Both the position numbers and the translations under genes were made by a program. From Tetrapyrgos nigripes (lineage: Eukaryota; Basidiomycota; Agaricomycetes; Agaricales; Campanellaceae): a stretch of 64,000 bases of DNA. Positions 21,495 through 32,044 of this stretch are shown one piece after another (position 1 is the first letter of the stretch; each line of letters starts with the position of its first letter). Under the pieces are notes generated by a model that saw only the letters and a program-made list of their open reading frames with translations, made no database searches and was not told where the DNA came from. The stretch is from positions 124,001 to 188,000 of the forward strand of contig JAACJM010000035.1 in the NCBI GenBank assembly GCA_013368315.1, written 5' to 3'.

Positions 21495-22027
21495 GAGTGG
21501 GGACATATGGGATGAGCATCTGGAATTGAATAGAATTGGTGGAGTATGTTCCAATGCTATGAAAGCTGCTTCTTCAGCTATGTCAGAGCAATCGATAGTG
21601 GGGTGATCAATGGGATCTTCAATTTCCAGGATTTCAATGGCCATCCAACTTTCTTCTTCACTATTTTCTTCGTTCCTTTCTCTAGCACTGCCTGCTGTAT
21701 CCCCTCCTTTTCCATTCCTTTGTTGTCCATTTTCCCCATTCTTTCTGTCCTCTCTATAATTCCTATCATCTCGGTGTTCTTTGGCAACATTAGTGCGCTG
21801 CATGCACTTGGATGGACAAATTTTGGAGAAATGACCAAGTCCTCCACAGTTGTAACAGCTGGGTTCTTCTCTTGTTTGATTGTTGCCTTGCCAATTTCCT
21901 CCTGCTCCACCTCAGCCTCTTCCTCTGTGAAATTTCCCTGACCTCTGAATGATGATCCTCCTTGGCCTCTGCTGCTATTTCCTCTACCTCTTCCTCCTCT
22001 TCCCTTAAATCTGCCACGTCCTCTGCC
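21495..22027 (-). pseudogene. Gag zinc knuckle and protease start of copia element 1
   Basis: Contains one CCHC knuckle, CYNCGGLGHFSKIC (about 21820-21865), then an acidic linker, then FNSRCSSHMSP, where copia proteases have a DSG-type active-site triplet. Here it reads NSR, so the protease would be inactive. This lies in a different frame from the upstream gag segment. Confidence 0.75.
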
Positions 22028-23320
22028 TCAGAAATTGTCATTAGAGTAATTTGCAGATTCTTGAGATTTGTTGGAGCTAGAAGCAAAGTTCTTGCCTTGA
22101 GCTTCTGCACAAATGGCTGTGAGTAACATTTCTGGTGTCAACTTGCTTGGTTCTTCTCTGTAGACAGTGATGAGGGCTTTGACAGTGGCTTGATACATAT
22201 CGGGAGTGGAAGAGATGATGGCTGATTTAAATTGGGAATCAGGGATGGTAACTCCACGTTCAGTGATGATATTGTCGAGGTGTTCACCAACTTTAGCTGG
22301 GTTGGTACAAGTGAGTGAGAAAAGTTGCTTTTCCAAGCTGGCTTTGGTGAGGGGGTCCTTTGTGTCATAATCCTGCTTCAATGCATCCCACAACTCCTTT
22401 GATGTTGGCTTGTTCTTGTAACACCTAAAAATAGTGTCTGGTAGTGTGCTGATAATGCCATTCAACAGGTCTTTATCCTGCTGTTGTTCTTCTGCTGCTG
22501 ATGTGGGTGCTGTGGTTAGATACTTATCATATCCAATAGATCCTGCTGCCCTTTGTGCTCTCGTTACCCATGTACTCCAATTAGATCTGTCCTTCTCGAG
22601 TTTCGTAACTTTATCGAAAGCTTTGGTTGCTTTGGACATGTCGTCATCTGAATCTGAATCCGAATCAATTGTATTGTCTGGATTGGATGGATCAGGATCA
22701 GGATTGGATGGTGGAGAAGGTGGGTTGGGTGGTTTAGGATGTGGTTCTGGATCTGGATTTGGATCAGGATCTGGTGAATGATGCAATGGAGGATTCGATG
22801 GAGGTGGCATTGGATCTCTTTTCAGTGGCTGTTCTGGGGCTTCTGGTACTGATGATGACAATGGTTGTGGATCTGATGATGTGGAGGGCTGTGGCACAGC
22901 TTCTCGTGGCTGTCCTGGAGGTGGAAATACAAGTGGATTCTTTGGTGCTGTATGTTCTCGATGTCTGTTGATAAGTGGTTCTTGTCCTCTGTTTATGTGT
23001 CGTCCCCAAGGATTTGGGTTTGCCTTTGGTGGTAATGGGATGGAGTTGTAGCGATTTGGACAGGGATGAGCTGTTTTGTTGCACCGATAAAATTCTTTGT
23101 GTTCTATGTCCCAAAAACAATCAAGGTAGTCGTCGAAGTCATATACGTGTGCTTGATATGCACAATGGAGATCTGGTGCTGGTGGGACATACTCTTGTGG
23201 TCTGGGACTGCCTCTCCTAGACTGGTTTCTAGATCCTGACTGTGATCTGATTATCTGTTCGGGGTTGTCGACCCTTGGTGCTGGTGATCCGTGCCTTGAG
23301 CTGCAAGTTACTAGTCTCAT
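22028..23320 (-). CDS. gag: Gag of copia element 1
   Basis: A 430-residue open frame. The N-terminal half is a proline-rich region with DPDPNPDPEPHPKPP-like repeats. The C-terminal half (about residues 230-420) is the copia Gag core: LEKDRSNWSTWVTRAQRA, FRCYKNKPTSKELWDALKQD, and FSLTCTNPAKVGEHLDNI. It would form the virus-like particle. It starts 59 bp inside the 5' LTR. The zinc knuckle lies just downstream in another frame. Confidence 0.85.
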   Translation of the reverse strand: MRLVTCSSRHGSPAPRVDNPEQIIRSQSGSRNQSRRGSPRPQEYVPPAPDLHCAYQAHVYDFDDYLDCFWDIEHKEFYRCNKTAHPCPNRYNSIPLPPKANPNPWGRHINRGQEPLINRHREHTAPKNPLVFPPPGQPREAVPQPSTSSDPQPLSSSVPEAPEQPLKRDPMPPPSNPPLHHSPDPDPNPDPEPHPKPPNPPSPPSNPDPDPSNPDNTIDSDSDSDDDMSKATKAFDKVTKLEKDRSNWSTWVTRAQRAAGSIGYDKYLTTAPTSAAEEQQQDKDLLNGIISTLPDTIFRCYKNKPTSKELWDALKQDYDTKDPLTKASLEKQLFSLTCTNPAKVGEHLDNIITERGVTIPDSQFKSAIISSTPDMYQATVKALITVYREEPSKLTPEMLLTAICAEAQGKNFASSSNKSQESANYSNDNF

Positions 23321-23379
23321 ACAACATCGAGAGCTAGATGATGAGATATGATTAGGCTAGGGCAGGGCCCATAACCTAT

Positions 23380-23680
23380 GAGAATAAATGAATATGAGGA
23401 TACTTGTTAAACAAGCAAGGTGATGAATACTATTGTGGCTCTAGAGGTATAGACAGTGAACTACTAAGTATTTATACTATTAGCTACTGTGGCTATGCAA
23501 GTCTGTAAATATAACACTGTGGAGAAAAGTGGATACTATGATGTAATGTCTGATATCAGTTCAGAGTAGTACAGAAAGTGGGTGGTGCATATGTGGATAC
23601 AAGTGGATTGTGTATACTAGAAGGTGGAGAGAAAGATAAGATTGTTCGTTGTAAGTATAGTTCAATATAAAATTCCAACA
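23380..23680 (-). repeat. 5' LTR of copia element 1 (301 bp)
   Basis: TGAGAATAAATG to AAATTCCAACA on the plus strand, followed at once by kinase copy B sequence (CTTACTACCTG). Differences from the other LTR are scattered substitutions plus one 33-bp gap. Confidence 0.9.
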
Positions 23681-25990
23681 CTTACTACCTGTCCCGCTGT
23701 CCATCACCAACGTCCTCCACATGTCCAACCACATCCTCAACCCCTTCCACCTCCACATACACATTGTCTGTATTGTAGAAGACCACTTCTGACAGGGTTT
23801 TGTGACTATGAGGATGATTATGAGCTTGAGTATGACAAGCAAGTAGGAATAGGATGAACAAGGACCAGCAATTACTAAACCACGAATCCCCATCCACCTA
23901 CCACTCTGACCCAACCTTCTTTCCCCCCAACTCCATGGCCGAAGGCTACTTTGACACGTTTTTTCGGGTAGAAAGGAAATTGGGTATTAGCGCTAATGGG
24001 AATGTGTTTTTGTGTCAGCATGTTTTGGTGAGTGACGGGTCCTTCTCCTTCTCTTTTGTTACCTTTCTATCTCCTACTCCACTCTACTCGTTTATGAATA
24101 ACTAACTCATCTCATGTCCTTTAGAGGACAACCCCCTAGGCTGCTTCGCTGTCAAAAAAATCACAGTCGGTCAATCCCATACCTATCTCTTACAAACTTT
24201 AAGAGAGGCAAAGCTTTTGGAAAGGTTTTTGCATATCAGTGAGTGTTGCCCTTGTTCTTTGTCTGCATCTTTGTTTCTCATCTGCACTGTCTTTGTGTTT
24301 GTTTCTCATCCACGTCTGTGTTTGTATTTGTGTATTTTTGCTTTATTTCATTCCTTTATTCCAAACCCTCATGTTAACGCTAATACTAACCACCTACCAT
24401 ATACATCTAGCCACTCCTGGCTTGAACCCACCCAATTCTCCCCATTTGGTCCACGTGTACCCATGTTACATGCATTGATGCAATGGGCTGAGGGGGGGGT
24501 TGTTGGATGATTTCATAGAGAGGCGTATACGGGGGTTTTCTAAAGGGAATAGGCTGAATTGGAACGGGAATGGGGCAAGAGGAGGTTTGAACCGTGGATG
24601 TGGATGTGGACAGCTGAGTGGAGGGACAGAGACAGAGACAAAAGCAGAAGGCAAAGGGCAAGGGCATGGCAATGGCAATGGCGAAGCAGAAGCAGAAGGT
24701 GAAGTGGAGAGACAGAAGCTGAGAAAACATGCATTTGGGGCAAGGGTGAGGAAACAAAGAGAGAGGGAAAGGGACAGGAAAGGTGGTGCTAGTCCATCGT
24801 GAGCTGCGTCAACGTCCACGTCCACATCCATGCAACGACAAAAACCTTAACCGAGTCCTCATCCTTGTCCCCATCTCATCCAATTCATCCTGAAGAAAAG
24901 CTAAATCATCCCTCAGACCCCAAAATTAAAACCCACCACAGCCCATACAAGACCAAGACCTTTCAAAAACTCCCTCTTCTTTGACATCATCTCTGGTCTT
25001 GACCTTTTACATATTAGGAACATGTTACATTTGGATATGAAACCTAGGAATGTTTTGTTGAGGTTTGACCATGGGTACGGTTATGGATATGGGAGGGGGT
25101 TTACCACCAGGCATGTTGTTTCAGTCTCAATTGTTTTCATTTGCTCAAGGCCAAACGCTAACGTGAGGCTGAGTCTGAGGGTGAGGAGGATGATCATAAG
25201 TACAAGTACGGGATAGTTGGGAAGGATAAGAGGGACGATTGGGATGGGTATGAAGATGTGTTTGAAGACGACAATGAAGATGCATGGAGAACTGAGTAGG
25301 GACTCATACCCAGAGGGATGCTTTTGGATTTTGAAACACCTAGGGACGAAGTTGTGAGTACATACAGTAATAAAGGGAAGGGGGAAGACGAAGAGGGAGA
25401 GGAGGAAGGGGAAAGAAAAAGAACGGAGGATACAGGGACGTTGGAGTATACTGGTGAGTTGATAACATTTGGGGCTATGATTTGAAGAGTTGTATGACTT
25501 GATGAGCTGTTTTGTGGCACTGGTTGCCAGTTCTGCAAGTGTGTGAGTCTTTGTCGTTTTCGCTTTTGCCTTTCACCTCTCTTACTTGAAAAAAGCTTGT
25601 TTTTTAAAAAAAATTCTATTTCTATTTCTATTTCTATTTCGATAGCGGTTTTCTTTCCCTTTCATTTCGTTTCTTCTTTTGGTTGAGATTTTTATTTATT
25701 TTATTTCATCTTCGTCTTAAGTTTCGAGTTTTTTTGCCTGTTTACTGACATGCATCCCTCTCTCCCCTTGTCTCTGTCTTTGACTTTGAAGCTCCTGAAT
25801 CCCTCCCATCATATACATACACATACTCCCAACCCAAATCTTACCACAATGGACTCAGATCCAAACCCATGCACACACACCTACCCTTCGCCCCCCTTAA
25901 CAAAGGCAGCAGACATGTGGTCCCTAGGCATGATCCTCCACAAGATGCTATTTTTTTAGGTTACCTCGGAGGTAGTCAATTTCTTCGGTT

Positions 25991-26456
25991 TAGTCGGTTG
26001 GAATCCTGTTCCTCTAGCCATAAGTATACCACCATGTTATAACCGTAGATTAAATGAAGAATTACCTCCTTTGTCTCTATCTTCTTCCCCATATTCCATA
26101 GCTACCACCACAGTGTTTGCTAATAGTACCAACAACGCCTCTTTCCTAACCAATTCCCCACATCCTTGTCCTGGCCTCATGACATCTGCATTAACGTCTT
26201 GAAACACACAACAACATCCTGGATTCTCCGTCTTCCTTTGGCATACAAATATTTATGCAAAACTGAGTCAAAACCTCCAATAGATCCAAAGCAGAGACAC
26301 CATAAAATCTCACCTACATGCTCAAATGACCGGTCGCCGTCTCAACCATGCTCTGAGTCACCTTGTATCCTCTCTACGTCACTTGGCTTTCCCGTGGCTC
26401 GTGTTCCCTCTCCTCAAAGCTGCACTATTCCTCCGAGTGATCCAAGGGGATCTTTC
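25991..26456 (+). other. Kinase downstream segment, module 2
   Basis: Matches 11890-12350 of module 1 (AGTATACC, ATGTTATAACCGTAGATTAA, then the GACATC and ATCCAAGGGGATCTTT blocks). Similarity stops at about 26456, where the transposon nest begins; it resumes at about 35402. Confidence 0.6.
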
Positions 26457-26579
26457 ATCAGGGAAAGCCTCCAATACAACCTCATGCAATATGCCAATAA
26501 AAATGTAGATGTTGTATGACCAGGTATAATTTATGCATCGAAATGCATAAAATGAGGTTCCATGTACATAATGTTTCAA

Positions 26580-27800
26580 TCTTTGTCTAATTGTGCAGTG
26601 CAGTGTATAATGTATGCCATTTTGATGCTATTAATACCAAAGGAAGAATACAACAATGAATGGTCAAAGTATGTAGAGTAGCCTATTATGCTGATCTGGA
26701 AAGGGGTTGAAAAAAAATACTTTACATTTCTCCAAAACACTGCTACTAGTCCACCTACAGTTTGCCACCTTCCCAAACTTTGCAGTTAGTGCAATGCTAC
26801 ACAAGATGTCGTCAATGGCTACGATACTAGTGAGACCACTGCCATCTGCAAAATCTACACGTGAAACAGTATGAAGCTGATAGTTCCCATCAACCTTCCC
26901 AGAGAAAGGACTGAACCATTTGACGTATGCAAGATATTTTGGCCACTGGGAGTATGGGACATCTGCTAAAAGCGTTGACATAGTTGACTTGGCCAGCATG
27001 AATATGAATTGGACTTGGCCCACACGATATCCTGAATCAAGGAGCAGACTGTCAGATAATTGAGGATATAAAAGTGCTGCTGCAACTTACTTTTCAACAG
27101 ACTCAAACAGTTATCATCAATGACCTTGATGAGAGCAGTATCAAACCTCCCAGGACTAGGCTGGCCTTTCTTGTCTCTGCGACTGGGTTGTACGTGAATT
27201 GAATCGACCGTCACTGTGATTCCTGTCACTGGATCCCTCTGAACAAAGAGACATGTGAGATCATGTCAACATCAACCTCACTCTCAGCCAGTTTCTCCAG
27301 TTGCCGAGAAGGTGCTAATGGAAAACAGAGTCACGCAATGTATCATGCAAGAGAAGCGGTAAAGAATGTGATGTGATTGGTTCTTTGAGTGTGAAGTAAT
27401 GAGTGAACGCCATCTGAAGAGTCCGTGTTGTTGAGAACAAGGAGCATAACCAGTCAGGACTGTGTATGATCTCCAATCCAAAAACTGGTTGTGACACCAG
27501 ATCTTTTCCTGCCTATCCAACCATGTCGTCATCTGGGTAAACTCGTCTTTCCATCCTTGGTGAGATCAATATGGAGGCGCTCAGTTTGTTCTGTATTGCA
27601 ATTTTCCAGTGTGCCTATCCACTTGATCTTCTCAACGAAATGATTGAGAAAATGAAGCTTTGGAAGCTGAAAGTGTTCCCAAATTTGAAGATCAAGGAAT
27701 ATGTCCTTGTTCTGGTGGAAAAGCTCAAGAGATTCCTGCAGGAGTGCAAGAGTTTGGTCGGTATGGATGGGATATTGAGCCAAGTACAGGAAATCCACTA
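26580..27800 (-). pseudogene. Plavaka-like transposase, C-terminal fragment
   Basis: Pieces in several frames line up in the order expected for this family: FLYLAQYPIHTD, then WEHFQLPKLHFLNHFVEKIK, NTEQTERLHIDLTK (27529-27798), MTTWLDRQEKI (from 27532), and finally the tail domain LAYVKWFSPF, then YQLHTVSR, WTSSSVLEKC and FFNPFPDQHN (26664-27023). Frames change between pieces, partly from introns and partly from decay. The catalytic N-terminal part is absent, so it is not functional as seen. Confidence 0.65.
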
Positions 27801-28729
27801 AGCCTCACACACAGCAGATTAGACGGACACTCGAAAACCTGCCACACCTGAGCCCAAGGTATTTCTTTTTTCACTGCATCATTGGTACTATCCTGATTCC
27901 TCTATTACAGAAAACCTGCGAGGTATGTAGTAGTCTTTTGTCTATTGACCCTGGGCTCACCTCTCCATTGTTTTCCATTGTTGTCCAGCATCCTCAGATT
28001 ATCAGCATGTCCAAAGCTACTAACAGAAAGCCAAAGAAAACTGCCAAAGCAGCAGAGGTGCATGCTACTAATTATTCAAGTTTGATGGTATAGTTAACTT
28101 TCTTACTCTCCCATTCCCTTGGCAAACAAAGCGAATTGTCTGGCCTGCAGATACTGAGTACACGCCCATGGCAGGGGGCTCACGGCTGTTGTCCAAAGGC
28201 AAACAACCACCACACTTTCAGTCTCTATTGGAGAAGGCCGCTCTGAATGCAATTGCTCTTTTCCTCTTTGACACTGCCTATCCTGACCCTAAAAAGAAAG
28301 GCCAGATGCTTACAGATGCACTTGTGATGGCAGCCTCAGAACTGGAACAGGTAGACATACTCAAATGTCTTCAACACCCAGCTGAGCAGAAGTATAAGAA
28401 AAATCTTGAAGACTATGTATGTTTCAGTAGTTTGACATACTCTTCACTGACATTATGGGGTTACTATAGATCTTTAACCGTGTTGTTCACACCTGAGGTG
28501 AAGTCTGAAGATCTGTAACAAGTATCATCCTCTCAGCCTACCCACTCACTGGAGCTGACAATGAGGATGTCCCTGTTTATCTGGCATTCATCCTCAAGAA
28601 GTGTCACTATATCTATCCTCAAGGTATCGCCACCGTGAGTACCATTAATATTATTCATTTTGTTGTTTCTAACAAGTCGTTCTCAGGCTCCAGCTGTAGC
28701 ACCACAAGCTGCTCATCCAGCTCCCTCAT

Positions 28730-29031
28730 TGTAGGACCTGATCTCTTCCATATCTATACGAACAGATACAGCTCAGCAAGAAGGAAGAGTTAACGCTAAA
28801 TATATTCATAACTATACAAACAGATACAGCTATAGGTATACATGAGCAATAGAAATACTTGTAAGACATAAGTACTAACCTCAGCAAGAAGAAAGAGTTA
28901 ACGCTTTCAATATATATAGTACAGAGACAAATAAGTAAACCAAGTGACCATAAGTGGGCAGTATGTGGACGAGATCCGGGTTGCCACATGAGGGAACGAA
29001 AAAGGAAAGAAATGAAATACCAAATCCTACA
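28730..29031 (-). repeat. 3' LTR of copia element 2
   Basis: 302 bp. It differs from its partner at roughly 13 positions by eye, most of them C/T or G/A differences at CpG in the other copy. Confidence 0.92.
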
Positions 29032-29040
29032 CTCCCCTTA

Positions 29041-30757
29041 AAGCTGGAACGAGTCTGAGTCCCATAGGCAGATGCTTCGCCTTGATACTAGGCAAAGCCT
29101 TTGTCAAAGTGTCTGCCACCATGTCCTCCATAGGACAATATACTAACTTCATCTGCCCCTCATCAACTACAAATCAAATAAAGTGATAACAAATATCAAT
29201 GTGCCTTGTGCAGCTGTGGTAACGATGGTCCCAAGCTAGAGCTATTGCTGCCTGGTTGTCCGAGTGGAGATTTGTGGGTCCAGGAATAGCATCAGGAAAG
29301 GAGGGTTGAAATACTTGTTTGATGAAGGAGTGCAACCAAAGACCCTCTTTGGCTGCCTCCGTAGCTGCTACATACTCCAATTTGCAAGTCGAGAGAGAAA
29401 TAAGAGATTGTGAGCACGATGACCAAGTCACTGCACCATCATCAACAATGAAAACATACCCAGTGACCGCTCTTCAGTCATCATTCATGTTTCCATCTGC
29501 ATCCACAAATCCAACAGCGCCAATCGCTGCCACACCATACGTTAGGTATAAATCCTTCGTCCCTAAAAAGTAACATACAACTCTTTTCGCAGCCTTCCAA
29601 TGAGCCATACCTGGATTATTCAAAAACCAAGTGAGAGAGTGGACTGCAAACACAATATTGACTCGAGTACCCACTGCAGCATACATTAACTTGCCCACAA
29701 TGGATTGGTAGGGGTATGTTTTGACGTCGAGAACTTCAGAAGGGGATTGGAGAGATTGAGATGACGTGAGGCGATTGTGAATATCCATAGGGACAGAGGA
29801 TGGCTTTGCGTTCTCAAGACCAAATTCCCGAGCTACTGACTCGATATAAGCATGTTGAGAAAGAGCAATTGTACCGTTTTTTCTGTCCCTAATGACCTGG
29901 ATACTAAGTATCCAATGCAATTCTCCCATATCTGTTATGGTGAAACGTTCGCGGAGTTTCGACTTGACGTAGTCGATCAGCTCGATAGAGGAGGTAAGTA
30001 TGGTAAGATCATCCACAGACGCCACGATCACAATAATTCCGTTCTCCAAATGCTGGAAGAACACAGCGTGATCAACCTCGCACCTTTCCATATCCATCAA
30101 CTCCTTTAAAGTTCTTTCAAACTTTAGGTACCAATACCTTCCACTCTGCTTCAAACCATAGATCGGCTTCTTGAGCTTGAGAACGGTTTTCGATGGCGAG
30201 TCGAGTGGGTAACTGGGTGGATGCTTCATGTAAATAACTTCGTTTTCAATCAATTCGCCATTGAGATAAGCGCCCTTGACATCAACTTGGTGTATTTCAA
30301 GATTGTATTGAGCTCCTAGAGCCAGGGCCACACGAATTGATGATAAACGTGCGACAGGAGCGTACATTTCGTTGTAGTCGATGCCCTCTTGCTGAGTGAA
30401 ACCTTGAGCAACCAGATGAGCCTTGTGACAAGCAACATCGCTATTCTCGTCCTTCTTGATCTGGAAAACCCACTTGCAATCAATGATATTGGTGTATTCA
30501 GGAATAGGAATGACTTCCCATGTTCTGAGTTCCTGCAAAACTGCCATCTCCTCCTGAATGGCCTTATCCCATTTGGGCCAATCCACTGGTCTCTTTGCCT
30601 CAGCCAGGTTCTTCAGCTCAATCATCTCCGAGTTAGCCATGACAGCTTCCATGGCTACACCTTCCTGTCCCTCCGCTACGGCATCAGTGATTCCATGCAG
30701 TAGAATTGTATGAGTCCTTCCAGTGACGGTTGTAGTGCAAACACTGGGTGCAAACAC
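29041..30757 (-). pseudogene. Reverse transcriptase and RNase H of copia element 2
   Basis: The RT segment (29474-30757) is nearly complete: WPKWDKAIQEEMAVLQELRT, CKWVFQIKKDE, YAPVARLSSIRVALALG, HQVDVKGAYLNGEL, IYGLKQSGRYWY, and the catalytic loop as VASVDDLTIL (normally YVDD). It is followed by LHWILSIQVIRDRK and KLMYAAVGTRVNIVFAVH. A TGA at 29474-29476 interrupts between DADGNMNDD and RAVTGYV. RNase H continues with LISLSTCKLEYVAATEAAKE and LHSDNQAAIALAWDHRYHS. A second TGA (29174-29176) splits CYHFI from FVVDEGQ. Confidence 0.85.
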
Positions 30758-31820
30758 TTGTAAATCCGCTGCTTTACTGAGGTTTTACAAGAGTATTACA
30801 CCAAGCCAATCAATATGTACGACTCGTTGTCATACATTGGTATTACAAGAGACAGAAAAAATTAGAACAACCTTGTATGACCATTGTAAGTCACAAAGAA
30901 ATACCATGGACTTTCAGTGTGACTTGCTGTCACTGTATACCCTTGGTTGATATACTGTGGAATTACACAGGAATTTCAGAGTGACTTTTTGTCACAATAT
31001 GTCATGTAGTAAGACACATAGGAAATACTGGAGTATTTCAGGGTGACAGATAATCACAGTATGACAAACAGTAAGGCAAGAGAGATTTACAAAGGACTTA
31101 CAAGGAAGCAAAATCTGCAGGAAATTTACAAAGTGACAATCAAGTCACAGTAATACACTTGTAAGACTAGCTGTATTATGAAGGAATTACAAGAAACATT
31201 TGCTACAAACACTGGTAAATCCTCAGCCTTACTGGAGTATTACAAGAGTATTATGGGGAACCAATCAATATGTAAGTTGGCTTGACTTACAAGTGTATTA
31301 CAAAATAGACAAAAAATGAGGACTATTCTGAAAGACTGTTGTAAGCTGCAAGGACATACCATGGACTTTCAGTGTGAGGCTTTGTCACAGTATAGCATTG
31401 AAGAGCATACAGTGGAATTACAAGGTGACTTTTTGTCACAGTATGTCTTCTTGTAAAACAGAACTGAAATACCAGGGTATTTCAGTGTGAGATAATGTCA
31501 CAGTAAGACAATTTGTAAACCAAGTAAAACTTACAGAGGACTTACCAGAAGGTAGAACTTGAAAGTCTTGGGAAAGACTGCTCATATTTACACTGAATTT
31601 ACGGAGGGACAGCTGTGTCACAGTAATACCCTAGAAAGACTTGTGATTTTACAAGGGAATTACAAGATGCAGGTTTTAAAAGTCTATCTCATAAGTCTCT
31701 GGAAAAAACCTGCATGCTAAATGGAGAATATATAGTGTGACAGACTGGTCACAGTAAGACACTTGTAAGGCACAAGACATTACAATGACTTTACTGAAAA
31801 GTGACTATTTTTTAAGTCAT
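30745..31820. repeat. Array of GTGAC...GTCAC hairpins in two ~455-bp tandem units
   Basis: About ten short inverted repeats with 4-5 bp GTGAC/GTCAC arms and loops of 5-9 bases occur at 30919, 30981, 31043, 31133, 31374, 31425, 31487, 31606, 31737 and 31801. Most are followed by AGTA. Three intervals are exactly 62 bp. The whole block 30745-31199 is repeated, diverged, at about 31200-31655 (compare ACCATGGACTTTCAGTGTGA at 30903 and 31358). Many TTACAAG / CTTGTAA motifs lie between the hairpins. No coding frame crosses it. It sits where protease and integrase should be in the copia element. Confidence 0.8.
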
Positions 31821-32044
31821 CATGTATATCCAATGGACTTACAAGAGTCTTGTTGGATGGATTTGCAGTGCATATCAATTAATTAATACAAAAGGGCTTA
31901 CTGAAAATTTACAGGATGTAATACAATGAATTCATTCAACCAGGTTAATGAAATTTTACTAAATATAAATAGACAGGTCAGGCTGGACAGGAAAAGGGCA
32001 GAATACTGTGTCTGCCTTGTCATCTGCTTCGTCTGCTCAGTCTG
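31821..32044. other. AT-rich spacer in copia element 2
   Basis: Includes TTAATTAATTAA-like sequence. No coding and no clear end of the hairpin-bearing block. Confidence 0.4.

Larger units (their letters stand above)
17463..23680 (-). mobile_element. Ty1/copia-type LTR retrotransposon 1 (defective)
   Basis: Both LTRs are present and in direct orientation, with TG...CA ends when read on the minus strand (TGTTGGAATT ... TTCTCA). Gene order on the minus strand is gag, zinc knuckle, protease remnant, GAG-pre-integrase and integrase, then RT and RNase H remnants, which is the copia order. A purine-rich tract (GAGGAGGAG) lies beside the 3' LTR. GGTTATGGGCCC follows the 5' LTR where a primer site is expected. 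The element is inserted in kinase copy B. It lacks a target duplication, has most of RT deleted, a 1.2-kb secondary insertion, and several in-frame TGA codons. Confidence 0.9.
17333..25990 (+). pseudogene. Iks1-like protein kinase, copy B (split by a copia element)
   Basis: The 5' part (17333-17462; homology starts near 17095) stops at the left LTR of a copia element and resumes at 23681 with the CLYCRRPLL cysteine pair (CPYC in other copies). Then come the glycine-loop region (about 23960-24020, LGISANGNVF with a glycine replaced), FAVKK-type exon reading CFAVKKITVGQ, LDDFIERR, the catalytic loop MLHLDMKPRNVLL (about 25021-25065) and DMWSLGMILHKML (about 25913-25955). Lesions beyond the insertion: frameshift soon after the ATG, a G tract of 8 instead of 7 near 24492, and DFE in place of DFG (about 25330). 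CpG sites kept in copy A are widely TG or CA here. Confidence 0.65.

Noticed and set aside
22434..22971. Plus-strand Gly/Ser- and Asp/Val-rich frames
   Set aside because: Antisense of the proline-rich Gag region of copia element 1.
30919..31819. Hairpin array read as CRISPR repeats
   Set aside because: The repeated core is only about 16 bp, intervals are irregular, and it lies inside a retrotransposon of a fungus.
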